In this document: piece after piece, positions 23,900 through 35,957 of the stretch
Layout: the number at the start of each line of letters is the position of its first letter
Numbering within the stretch: position 1 is the stretch's first letter
Origin: Coffea arabica
Lineage: Eukaryota; Streptophyta; Magnoliopsida; Gentianales; Rubiaceae
Direction: 5' to 3'
Length of the DNA stretch: 64,000 nt
Assembly: GCF_036785885.1 (NCBI RefSeq)
Contig: NC_092323.1
Span: forward strand, 8,874,501-8,938,500
The notes under the pieces: generated by a model
What the model saw: only the letters and a program-made list of their open reading frames with translations
Databases searched by the model: none
Told to the model about the DNA's origin: nothing
Made by a program: the position numbers and the translations under genes

Positions 23900-25352
23900 T
23901 TTTTTTGTGAATAATATGTCGCAGCTTGTAAACCATGCACTCGAGTTTGACAGGCATTTTACTTGCCAACCGTCTTGCGCGCTGATGGCTTAGCCAATCT
24001 TCGCTGTAAAATCAATAAAGTAGAATGAAAAATTGCCCACTTCTTTTCTGATGCCTCAATTTCGAAACTGTGCAATTTGATCCCAAATAAGATTCGAAGT
24101 GGATTACTTCTCCTCTAACTTGTGGAATGGAGGGGAAAAAATCAAGAAGAAAATACTCCTTTCATCTCATTGAAGTGTCATATTTTCATTTTTCATCCGT
24201 TCCAAAATTAGTGTAAGTATTTATTACCGATTAGGTAAAAAATATATCATTAGTGTTTCAATTTTAACCCTTATATCTTGTTGTACAAAATGAATCATTT
24301 CTCATTTGACTTGTGAAATGAAGGATATGACATAATGTGTTATTCTTCGAGGGGGCAAGTGGGTAATACTAAAATGTTATAAGCGTTAAAAAAGTTTTAA
24401 CAAAAACAAAATTTAAACTTTCATTAAATATAAGTTTTGTTACTTTTAATAATATCATCTAAAATAATTGTTGTATTACTTATTGCGATGTGGTATATGT
24501 AAAGAAAAAAGATGATTAAAAATATAAAATGTTGTTATAATACAAATATAAATACTTTTCAAATAGTAACATATCCAAACACACACAATATCTTCTTTAC
24601 ACTTTATTTAATAATCACTAAATAGATTTCAATTTGCTTTTTTTTTAGTTGAGTTTAGACATATTTGATTGGGCTTTTTATATACTAAATCAAATTCAAG
24701 CTAAGGTTTTTTTTTTTATTAAACAATAAGATAATATGATCAAAATAAAGTTGTGCTAAAGATAGTGTACATATTAAGAGATAAAGGAAATTTCTTTCTC
24801 ATCTAAATTTCAACAAAGAAAATATCTTGAAATTCCAAAATGCCTTCTGAATTCAAGATGAACTAAAAGTAGACAACTTTATTAAATTGTCTCTACTCAT
24901 TAAAGACATAATTTAAAGTGATTTTTTTCTCCAATATGCTCAATTAGAGTGCTATGATTAGTCTTTCATCTCTAGTTATAATTATATTGCTACTCTTTTT
25001 TTTTTTTTGTTGATAAAACAGCAACTTGTATTTATAATGATTATTATAATTGTATTCCTACTCATTTCACTCGAAATACATTCTCCCTCTTATGCCACTT
25101 ATGAAGTTTGGGAGCAAATAGTTTTTGTAAGTGGCTATGCACCGGTAATCGATATGCACAAAATTGAATATTAGACTCGAAAAGGGTACCTTTGCAATTC
25201 CGATTAATTTGACAAGTTACCGACCTTTGCCCTTCTCCGGCTGTTCAGAGCTTGTTCCGTATATTAACCCTCAAAAAATCCTGCGATTTTCAGCAATTCG
25301 GTTTTTCTTCTCTCCGGAAATAACCAGACATTTCTTCTTTCTTCTCAAACCA
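23900..25352. other. divergent intergenic region between RTH-like and MORC-like genes
   Basis: The two genes are head to head, so both promoters should lie here. The middle (24150-25080) is very AT-rich. At about 24153-24190 is a sequence resembling a decayed mariner/Stowaway terminus (TACTCCTTTCATCTCATTGAAG), but I found no partner end. Plus-strand sequence from 25164 to the MORC ATG is open in frame, with only a TTG at its start, so I treat it as 5' leader. Confidence 0.5.
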
Positions 25353-28300
25353 ATGCCACGTAAAGGTCAAGATAAAGAGAAAGCTCCCATCGACGTTGTT
25401 GAAATCGACAGCAGCGACGATGAAGCCACCATTGTTGTAGATGCGGGAGGCCACAGAAACCTGAATAACAGCAACAATAACATCTACAAACCAATAAACG
25501 ACGCGCAGCTGCAACTTAGAGCGCCTAAACTTGAAAATCCCGTAGTACTTGCTCCACCGGACTCCAATTATCAGCCACTCGACACTCGGAGCTTCTGGAA
25601 AGCAGGGGCCTACGAGATTGGGCCTTCAAAGTACTCTTATATACAAGGTCAATTTGCTCACCGTCAATTTCCCTTCTTTTTTTTTTTGGGAAGTTAAAAA
25701 AATGATTTTCTTGATAGGTGATTTGGAACATGCCCGTGTGCATCCTAAGTTTTTGCATTCAAACGCGACGTCGCATAAATGGGCGTTTGGAGGTACATTT
25801 ATCTGTTATAGTTATTCAGTTGAAGGGAAGCAGTATTACAGATTATGCAATCGAACTACAGGATTAGTTCCGTTCACGGTTTACATACTTACAAAAAATA
25901 TCTTTTCTTATAGCCATGGAAAATATGACAAGAAATGCTCCACTATAGTTGAATTTGAACTATCTGATGGGTAGAATAGCTCGTATGTGGAATGTTGCAG
26001 AAGATAAACTACTTCTGCGACTGTGCTTCCATTTCTTCGGTCAATTATATGCTTTGATTTCTAATTTTTTGTAACTTACTTGTACGTGCTTGCAGCAATT
26101 GCTGAGCTTCTCGACAATGCAGTTGATGAGGTAATTACGTTTTCTGCTCTGTACTATGTCTATAATTTACATCCAAAGGAGTGAAATCGATGGCTTAACA
26201 TTTTTTAGTTGGCAATGTGGTAAAGGTTGGAAGTTGACTTCAGATGCAGTCGGCATTCTTTGTTTGGATGTGTCTGGAAGCTAATTTTGTGAATGGATTT
26301 GTTAATGACTTTCTACTTTGACCATTGCTCGTGTTCCTGTGGACGGTCGCAGATTTTCAATAGTGTAGCCAAACATTATGACGCAAGTCTGATGCTTGGT
26401 CTAAATATGTTCACATAACAGGTGCCAGGTTTTGTTAGTCTGGCAATTGCAACCAGTTTAAAAGATCTCTTGATGCTGTCCTATTTAAATAGTGGTAAGA
26501 GATGCAATGCACAGACTTGGGGAAACGGTGGCATTAGAGCTAATGATTGACAATCTCTTGCATGGCATAGAAATGAGTCTCAAAAAGATGGGTTGTTGGT
26601 TGGAATAGGCTTTCCGATTTCTATCCTAGTAGTTTATGGATCACGTGGGTCAGCTCTAGAGACGAATTTTTGAGTGCTTGTTTGTTGGGAAAGAGTCTAT
26701 TCTTTCTTCCTCGAGAATCTAACTAAACTTAATCTTGCTTTCATTTCCTTTTCATATGCGATACATAATAGGAGAGAAAAACAAGGATGAACTTAATTGT
26801 TCAATTTTTGATCCAGCTAGAGGTACTTTTGAAGTTGTTGGGATATCAATTTTGTTTGAATTGATGAGCGTGAAATTTGTTTGGTCCTGCATGTCAGATA
26901 GAAAATGGTGCAACTTTTGTGAAGGTTGACAGAATTTACAACAAGAAGGATAACTCTCCCGCATTACTTTTTCAAGGTGTTCTTCCATTGCTTGTCTTCC
27001 CCTCTGGTATAGTTCATTGTGCTTTGGTATGGGATTCCAGACCACAGTTTAAGAAGCTTCAATATTTCTTGTATGCAGATGATGGAGGTGGAATGAATCC
27101 AGAAAGCATTCGGAAATGCATGAGCTTGGGTTACTCTTCAAAGACATCAAACACTACAATAGGACAATGTAATTACTGGCATATTTTGTTTTAGTTTCAC
27201 GAGTTGCCTTATGTTATATTTTCTCCTTGTAGAGTTCCTTTATGAAGTCTGTGCCATAATGTGCCTTCTTGGACCTACTAATGAACACATCCAGGAGCTT
27301 GTGATGAAATCATCCAATGACTTAAGGAAGAAATTTTAAAACCAGAAAGAAATAAATCTTAACTGAAGAATTAGGTGAATGAGGATCTAATCAATGATCT
27401 TTTTGGCTTCTCTAGCAAATTATCTTATCCAGTATCAGACTACTTTCAATGTTGTGCTGCCAAATATCCTGTCCTTCGAGTAATAAGGTTGAGAGATATG
27501 TAATTAGTGAGTTTGTGCAAATAGTACACCAGATTTATTTATCCAGTGGGCAGCAACTAAATTTCTATGAATTTGTCTTGTCAGGAAATTCTCTGCACTA
27601 ATATTTTGAAATTTGCTTTTGATTTAACTGTGTGATAGCAATTGATTCTCCTGCAGTATTCTGTTGGTGGCCCTTAAGAACTTGAGCTACGTGCTTGGCT
27701 ATTTTGATGCTAAATAATAAAAATTCTTGGCCACCAAAAAAACATTAATAGTAATTTGCTCAGCTGATGACATCTATATCCTCATTTAAGGGTGGTATAC
27801 TTGGTTGCAGATGGTAATGGTTTTAAGACAAGTACCATGCGTTTGGGAGCTGATGTTATTGTCTTTAGTCGTGCATCTCAGTCAGGGTATGATTTGCTAT
27901 CTTATCTTGCATCTCTGGTATTTTTAGTAGGGCTGGAAAAGAGTGAGTTTAAAGCCTTTTGACCTCAATAACTAAAGGAAGATACAAGTAAGATGAGGTG
28001 ATGATATTCTAATAAGTTTCCATACCTTAAGCTGGCTGCATTGTTTGTAGTGATGATCAATTGGAAACACAGATTTTCTAAGGGGGCTATTTTGTTGAAT
28101 TCTTATGAACACTCGTTTTTGTCTTTGTTCTTGTCCTTTTTAACCAAACTCTGTGGGGCTAGTTGTCGTTTCTTACTTTATTCTGCAATGACTGATACTT
28201 CATACAAAATTAAGTCTGGTAGATATTTGTGTAGGCCCAGAAACATTACACGTTACTAGGTTCAAATTTAAAGTTCATCATTTTAAAACTAATTAGTGCT

Positions 28301-31300
28301 ATAGTTTGTTCATATAATTGCTGTACTTTAGTTCTGTTTTGTGTAAAGCTATTACTGGTGTACTTGAGCAGCATGGATTTTTCAGTTAATACCTCTTGAA
28401 AGTGCCAATCAGCGTGAACATTATTTTCCTTGTTAAAGGTAACTATTTCCCTATGTCCTTTGGTGTAAATTCTTGTTGCTTTCTACCAGCCGAGCGACAC
28501 AAAGCATTGGTCTTCTATCTTATACGTTTCTTCGGAGAACTGGCCATGATGATGTGGTCGTTCCAATGGTAGGAAAACAATTCCTTGTGTCACATGCATT
28601 CTTTTTGATGCTCAAATTTATGTGAATATCCCCCTCCCCCTTCTCTCAAATGTCATTTGTTCAATGTTTTTGCAGATTGATTTTGACATCTCGGACCATT
28701 GGGCTGAACCTATTATTTATAGCTCTCACAATGATTGGTCAGCCAACCTAAAAACCATCCTTGATTGGTCTCCCTTTTCATCGAAGGATGATCTGATGCT
28801 ACAGGTTACTTGATTCTGTGAATTAATATTTCCAGCTTAAAAAACATCGAAAATGAATCTGCAATTTGTAAGAAACTAACAATTGCAGGTTGAGTTTTAT
28901 GTACCTGATGAAATTTAAATGAAAACTCAATTATCGCTGTTTAAGAGTTTTCAATTGGTTTTTTTTTTAAAATTTTTTTTGTGTCTTTTAATGGTAGCTA
29001 AGCATGAAAAACTGAAAAGCATCTGACACTGCAGAATATACTGGTACAAAATTAGGCTGGTAAATTAAACTTCACCGGTTTGCATGACAGCGCACTTTTG
29101 CAGTTCGAATGTTGATTGTTCTATTGAGATAGCCATGTCCATTTATCACAAACCTCTTCTTGCTAGTAACTGCATTAGTCGTCATTACTCCAACTGTAGG
29201 TTTTCAAAAAAAAATTTGTTTTTAGTAAAGTTGTCTCCCCTTTCATCAGATTTCTTACAAATCAAAATTGAAACCTATCGCTGTTTTCAATTTTGTATCG
29301 CCAGTAGTGTCTTATGGTATTAACTGCAAAAATAGTTTGTTTAATGTGATATGATGCTTCAGAAAGTTGGTTTAGTTTTAAAACTTTAGTAAAGGAACTC
29401 CTTGTGATTATCATGAACCTTAATGGAGATTACTGTAATTTATCTGTCAAAGTTATGTTTCTCTTGTTAGAGTCACTTGGATAAGCTTCTACTAAGTTAG
29501 CTGATCAAAAATGATCCTCAAAGTCACATTTGCCAAACTGCAATTCTATTGCTCCTATTACCAGCAATGTTGGGCAGGCCTTATTCTTGTTATATGCTGA
29601 TCAACTCTGAAATAAGTGCCAATGGCCTATTTTGTGTTTATATATGTATTGCATATTCATGTTTGCTGAGATTTGCTGCTTCTGTTTTCAGTTTGAGGAT
29701 ATTGGATCACATGGGACGAAGATTATTATATACAATCTTTGGCTGAATGATGAAGGCATTTATGAATTAAATTTTGATGAGGACGATGAGGTCTCTCTCT
29801 CTCTCTCTCTCTCCCTCCCTCCCCGCATTACTTGAGCTGAAAGTTGATGATTCGTGGTGTTCTTGAAGTGTCAAATGTGATGGATCAGAGAACTAAAAGA
29901 GAAAAGAATTCAAGTTTCCCTTTCATTGGCGAGTGAAGCACAAGCCCCAAAGGAACTATTAGTGTCTCTGTTTGGCTCCCAACTTTGTAGGCTCTGATCT
30001 AGATTACAATGATTTTCTCATAAAACGAATTTTGGCCATGTTGACATTTTTGTATACTATATATTTGTGCTTCAAATCAAGAAAAAGAAAAGAATTGCTG
30101 TTTTGAGTTCCAGTCAAGGTTGAACGATCTGATTTATACTGATGGGAAGAGACATTGCATATTGCATTTATATTGAAGCAACCCCGGCCTGACAAAACAA
30201 TATACTGTTCAACATACATTTACTTGTAATATGCCAAACAGTTACTGGCTATTATTTGATGCAAAACAAATACTGGCTGGGTTCAGAGTCTTATGTTGTC
30301 GTCTCTCCAGTGAAGGCTGTTAGTTTGAAGGAATATGCCTTTAGATTTTTTCAGAAATGTCATTTCTACATGTGTAGGATATAAGGCTGAGAGATGAAGC
30401 AAATCGGGGAAGTTTGCTCAAACCAACTAAGCAAGTAATTGAGCTGCAGTCCCATATTTCCTATCGCATCCGGTACTCATTAAGGGTGATTATCAGTTTG
30501 TTGTGTTTAGATTATTTGTTTACCACTAACATTTGTTAGAATACATCCAATGACAATGACATTTTTGTCTCAGGCATATGCATCCATACTGTACCTTAGG
30601 AAGTTTATGAAGTTCAAAATATTATTACGGGGAAAGGCTGTTGAACAGTTTGATATTGCGGCTGACTTGAAGCATCCAGAAACAATTTTTTATAGGCCAC
30701 AACTTGCTGGGGCAACGAAAGAGGTAATGTGTAAATGGAAACTTATTTGTTTGCTGGACTGTACTATGGTAATAAATTAATGATCAAAATTGTTATCCTA
30801 TGAAAGAGGCAATGTGTAAATGGAAACTTATTTGTCTGATAGACTGCACTATGGTAATTGATTAATGATCAAAACTGTTATCCTATGTAATTAAAATATG
30901 TGTTTTGATTAATTTAGTGGTATCATCTGACTGACACGTTTTGCAAGCAAATAGGTGCAATTTTTTGAAGTGCCCCATTAAAAGCTGAGGTTTTAGATGG
31001 TTGATTAAAACTGGAAGTCTCCGTTCTAATTCAGAAGAATGTTGATGTCATAAAAATGGATTTTTCTTGAATTTTTTCTTGAAATATTTAACTGGCACTA
31101 TCATGTATATGTTATTCATAATATATATACCAGACTTGTTGGAAATCACCATTGGTTTTCCTTTTTAGTCAAATTTCATATGTTTTCAGATTTAGGCACA
31201 GCGAATAAAGGGAAAGCTTATTGTAGTGCATTAAATTAATCACCTACGACCAGATGCTATGGGTATCAAGCCCTATCATGTGGGAAACGGTCCAAATCTC

Positions 31301-34300
31301 CTTTTATAAAATTTATATATTTGATAATCTACAGCAATGATGTCTTTGCATAATGGTGGTGATATCTCTTTATTATGCGAAGTAAGATGTAGTCAGTTAT
31401 TTGTAATTGGCATGGCCTGGAGAGTGGAGCAGTTATTGCAGGCGATTACTGATTCGCTTGTATTTGGCAAGACAAAGCTTCAAACACCAACTGCCCATTA
31501 TGTACTTGCACTTATCTGGGTATCTTTTCATATGACATGCTCTTTGGAAGACACACTCATCTCTTGTGGCATTCCTAGTTGCTTTTTCCTTATCGATTAA
31601 AATCATAAATTTGGGGTTCTTTAACTATTCTCTAATTTGAAGCAGGCTAACACTTTCAAATTGTTTGTTCAAGTTAACCCTTTAGCTGTCAAATGTTGCA
31701 TGCTTTTGTTTGAACCATGCATGTTAAAATCTGAAAAAATAAATTAATCAGATTGGTTTCTTTGGCATTGAAATGAATAAATTTGCTTTTAAGTTCATTA
31801 TGCTTTGTACTTTTCTCTGTTTTGAATTTAGGTCTCTGTGTCAACAATCCTTGGCTTCAATAAAGAAGCGCCTTCAATTGCAGTCAGTGGATTCAATGTG
31901 TACCACAAAAATCGCCTCATTAGGGTATGCTTTCTCATTTATAGGGCAGTTGTAAAATGTTACCATCGCTTACTACAAGTTTGTCCTATTTTTGTTATTT
32001 CTTCTGAACTGATGCTAAAGATCATTCCGATTGAGTTAGTTTTGTCATGTTGGGAACTATTGAACATCAACATCTGATTGCATTTGAGAAATCATGCGTA
32101 TCTGGAATTGTTGTTTGGATATTCTATGTATCTTACATTGTTCATTATCCAATGTGCTGTCCCTTACTCCCCCAAACTTGGCCAGGAAGGGTAATGTAGT
32201 CATAGTTGTTTTCTTGATCAGTGTGGTGTGCCTTTTGCTCTATGTACAATTTTGTGGTATGGCAAATTGTTGATTGAATTGTTTTGTCATTTTAGCCTTT
32301 CTGGAAAGTTACTGCAGATGGATCATCCAGAGGAAATGGTGTTGTGGGTATGCCTAAAATCTAAAAGCACTGTTTTTTAACACTTCTGTTTAGATTGCTG
32401 ACATGAATTTGTTGATTATTACATTTCTTCAGGAGTTCTTGAAGCAAATTTCATTGAACCAGCACATGACAAGCAGGACTTTGAGAGATCATCTCTGTTT
32501 TTGAAGTTGGAGATGAGGCTTAAACAAATGATATTTGACTATTGGTACTTTTCATCTTGTTCCCAGCAAATTCTCATAGTCATCTCTATTTAATATAGAT
32601 AGCTTGACTACCCTCACTTTTTGACCCCTATGAATTCATAAGTCCTGCTCATTTATGTATGTTGTCAATGATGCCGCTCCAACCCTGCTATTTTCCTCAT
32701 TTGAAGTGCTTATTTTCTAGTGGTGGTTATGCAGTTTTTTTTCCTGATGAAAATTTGTCAAGTGACAGCTGGAGTAAATCATGATCTCTAGATTTTTATT
32801 TTTATTTTTTTTTTGAAATGCAGGAAAGGTCACTGTCACTTGATTGGATACCAACCTGAACGTAGCCGGCTGCATAATGTGGAAAGCAAATCTGCGGTGT
32901 CTTCTCGAAGTGAGGTGGCTGGAATGCAAAAGCATATGCAAACTGGTAAAAGTATGCATGAACAGCCACTGGTCATTGACCTTTCAAATGTAAGTGATAC
33001 ATGATCTCCTTCTTGTTTATTTGGTTAGTTTACATACTTAATGTGTGTGGATTATATCAAGACTAGTGGTAAATTCTGATGTTTTGCAGCTTTGTGTTGC
33101 TATTAATAATTAGCGTGCTTATCATTGTACAAACACAATAGGTGTCTACCGAAAGTTTTTACATTGCAGCATGGACCTGATTGTTCATCTGATATAATGG
33201 CTTTTGATGCAGGAATCTTTTGAAGAGGAAAGAAGTACGGAACCTCCATCCAAGGTAGCATCAATCGATCAACTTTGTGAAGAGAACATCCAGTTGTTTA
33301 TGAGGTAAATATCAGGGCATACTTGTTATATTGTCGTTGTGTCGTGCTTGCCCAACAGTTTGTGCGGCAATAATTGGTCCTCAAACTGGCTATAACTTGG
33401 TTTTCTGGAATCTAAAAGCAAACTTTTACTGATAAGTCCTTGTTATCTAAGTGGAAAAGGAGTAAATTTGCATGATGGAGCTGCTGGACAATGCCAAAGT
33501 GATCAAGATAGCTGATATAAATAAAAAATAAATTAAATTAACTGAAAACATGCTTTGCTTATAATTCTTGTTTGAAACTTTGGCTGTTCTATGTTGGATA
33601 TTCAAAAGATGGGGCTGGACATGTTAAATCAGGACTGAAAGCACACAGGTTCAATGCTTGCATTTATCTGTTATGCTGAGAATGCCCAGGGCTGTTTAAC
33701 TACTTTAGGAATGTTATTTTGTCCAGGAAAGCTTCTATACACTTCCAAAACTTGTAATTTAGGAAAAAACGTCAGGTAAGATGGTGGATGGGGACCAATC
33801 ATTGTCAGAGAGTTAAACGACCCTTGCTGCTGCAGAACACACACATGAATGCGGAAAAACTTGAGATTTTTCTTATTCAGTTAATAACTCTTTGATTATT
33901 CCTGATGTAAATAAGTGGGGGATACCCCTTAGCTTACACAAAACTGGAAAAGGTGAACATGTAATTTAACTACTAAAAGGGAGCATTTGTCCACTAAAAT
34001 GATGGGAAGCAGTTGTTGCTGGGGCTCTGGTTTTGCTAATTGAATTCTGGTGACCAGCACAAACCACCAATTTTGAACTGTGTTTGGGAATACAGTTCTG
34101 ACCTTCCACTTACTCCTCACTCATGGAACACTGCATTGATACATTTTCTGCATGTTCGATGTCTACCTCTGGAACTTTCTTTGATCCCTTTTATTTAAGA
34201 TCTCTGATCCTTAATGAGGGTTCAAGTTGTTACACCATTCCTTTGAAGTTGTTCCATCTGGAATGCACTTTGACATATGAACTGGTCCTCTTTCATCCGA

Positions 34301-34610
34301 CCAGTGGCTTGAACCTCTTGGATGAAATATCCTAACTTGAGAGCACTCGAATTATTGCAGGTGCGAGGAATACGGGCAAAAGGAAAATGAGTTAAAACGT
34401 ACAGTAAGTAACATAATGTTTATTGTGCTCTTTCTATTTGGATTTTCCGTGATGTCTTTCAGTGTTCACCATTGCTCGCTATCTCTGCAACAGATTGAGG
34501 AACTAGAGAAGGAGTTGGCAGAGACCAGAATGAAGTGCACTAAGCTCTCTTTGCACTTGGAAACTCAGAGAAGGCAGAAACTTGTCGAGCAACAGATGGA
34601 CTGTACTTGA
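25353..34610 (+). CDS. MORC1: MORC-family GHKL ATPase (MORC1/CRT1-like)
   Basis: Nuclear Microrchidia ATPase. In Arabidopsis MORC1/CRT1 acts in resistance signalling and in silencing and compaction of transposon-rich chromatin, usually as a heterodimer with MORC6. I assemble 18 exons, 629 aa: 25353-25647, 25718-25792, 26096-26130, 26898-26976, 27079-27168, 27811-27886, 28490-28568, 28676-28804, 29692-29790, 30378-30485, 30574-30723, 31832-31924, 32296-32347, 32433-32544, 32824-32989, 33213-33304, 34361-34403, 34494-34610. The N-terminus is acidic (VVEIDSSDDE, a SUMO-interacting-like motif). The ATPase motifs are ELLDNAVDE (Asn131), DDGGGM (162-167) and GQYGNGFK (190-197); an S5-like transducer domain follows. 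Residues about 592-629 are a coiled coil. Length and the DIRLRDE block fit the MORC1/2/3 clade (about 635 aa), not MORC6. Two donors are odd: exon 9 (29790) runs into a TC repeat, and exon 11 (30723) lies in an 85-bp tandem duplication. Confidence 0.93.
29792..29813 (+). repeat. (TC)n microsatellite forming the donor side of MORC intron 9
   Basis: The TC repeat begins at the second base of the intron, so the donor reads GAG/GTCTCTCT instead of GTAAGT-like. No other GT nearby keeps the frame into the next exon, which starts DIRLRDE as in Arabidopsis MORC1. Confidence 0.85.
30717..30886 (+). repeat. 85-bp tandem duplication across the exon 11 splice donor of the MORC gene
   Basis: Unit 1 (30717-30801) and unit 2 (30802-30886) align end to end with roughly nine substitutions. 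Unit 1 carries the last exon bases GAAAGAG and the donor GTAATG. In unit 2 the corresponding bases are GAAAGAG/GCAATG, so the copied donor is GC. Reading through unit 1 meets an in-frame stop near 30778. Confidence 0.88.
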
Positions 34611-35054
34611 TGCAATACTTTTTAGTAGCGGTTCGAGCTTTTGGCATAACGGAGGGAAAATGACATGGGGTCGAAAATGTATTTGGATGGGGTGGAATCC
34701 TCCTGCTATTGCCCTTCCTCTTTTCGGTTTCTTTGTCTGCCAGTGTCCATTATTAACAACGAAAAGGAGAAACCCCATTAGTATTGGTTTATAGCTAATT
34801 AGTATTGAAACTTTTGTTTACGCATGAAGGCAGAATTATTCTAATGGTTGTAAATTCGATCGACCAGAACGGACCTCTGATGTATCCTCTTGCGGAGTTC
34901 CTCCTACATTTGTAATTTTCTTTTTCTCCCCTCTTGGTTACAGTAATTAACCCGTCACTACCTTTACAAAGAAATGAAATACCTCCAAGCATAAAAAAAG
35001 GAATTAGGGTAATGAACGGCATTCGGACATTTTTTCTTTTTTGGCGTAATCTTC
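34611..35054. other. 3' region of the MORC-like gene
   Basis: About 440 bp after the stop, probably mostly 3' UTR. Overlapping short open frames on both strands have no recognisable domain. Confidence 0.5.
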
Positions 35055-35438
35055 GGATTTTCTGTCTCACACCCTGTGTCACTCTCTGTCTCATTTTTTA
35101 TTATATTGCTATTTTTCCTACATAAATATCATATTTGAGTTCTTTTTTTGTTTTTTTTAAGATTTAATAATTATCAATTGAGTAATATACAAAATTTAAC
35201 AAATTCAAAAAATCAAAATGCATAAAAAATGAGATTTTTTTTGAATTTTCTGCTGTAATTTTTAAATTTCTATTATATATTATTTTTTGAAACTGTTATA
35301 TTTATTTTTTATTCAATTAATAGTTATTGGATCTTAAGGAAACAAAAAAAGAACTAAAACATGGTATTTATGTAGGAGAAATAGTAATATAATAAAAAAT
35401 GAGACAGAGAATGGCACAGGGTGTGGGACAGAAGATCC
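35055..35438. mobile_element. foldback MITE with arms of about 150 bp
   Basis: The left arm starts GGATTTTCTGTCTCACACCC and the right arm, read inward from 35438, starts GGATCTTCTGTCCCACACCC. The arms stay alignable for about 90 bp at high identity and, more loosely, to about 150 bp, so nearly the whole 384 bp can fold into one hairpin. There is no coding capacity. Long inverted repeats suggest a Mutator-like or foldback element. I did not find a clean target-site duplication. It lies about 520 bp upstream of the NERD1-like ATG. Confidence 0.78.
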
Positions 35439-35957
35439 ATTGCGTGTAAAATAGGTAAAATATATACTAACAGTCATGGTGAGAGATTAAAGAAGTTGTG
35501 TGAATATTATTATCATTGAAACTAAATTAATAGTCATTAGGCTTTCTGTTGAAGAGCTTAAAAAGTAGCTTTAAGACTCAACCATTTTTTAACATAATTG
35601 GTTATGTTGTACAAATGTACACAATTAACAGTAATAGTATAAATAAATTTACAATCAATTATACCCAATCCTCTCATTGATGTATCATTTTATCCACAAG
35701 TGTCAACCCTTCACACCAAATCCAAATCTGACAAGCTTTGTCTGAAACCACAACGGAGCAATTCATACCCGGATTCACTAAACCCGTGGAGTCCGGTTCG
35801 TAACCGAGCGTTACGGGTTGGCCAACCAGGCCCCTTTCTTTTTCTTCTCCTCCTCCTCTAGAAGCTGAAGACGACCTCAGACTTGCTGAGGCTTCGAGCT
35901 CTGCATCAACAAATTAGAACTGAAACTCCAATCTTTGATTTTTCAAGCAAAATTAAT
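35439..35957 (+). promoter_or_regulatory. proximal promoter and leader of the NERD1-like gene
   Basis: This 0.5-kb stretch holds TATAAATAA at about 35639-35647 as a possible TATA box and a C/T-rich segment at about 35830-35860, probably in the leader. The start site is not determined by the sequence. Confidence 0.35.

Noticed and set aside
24153-24190. mariner/Stowaway terminus in the RTH-MORC promoter region
   Set aside because: One degenerate end only; no partner inverted repeat or TA duplication could be paired with it.
25164-25352. In-frame upstream extension of the MORC protein by 63 codons
   Set aside because: It begins at TTG, has no ATG, and the ATG at 25353 gives the expected family N-terminus and length.
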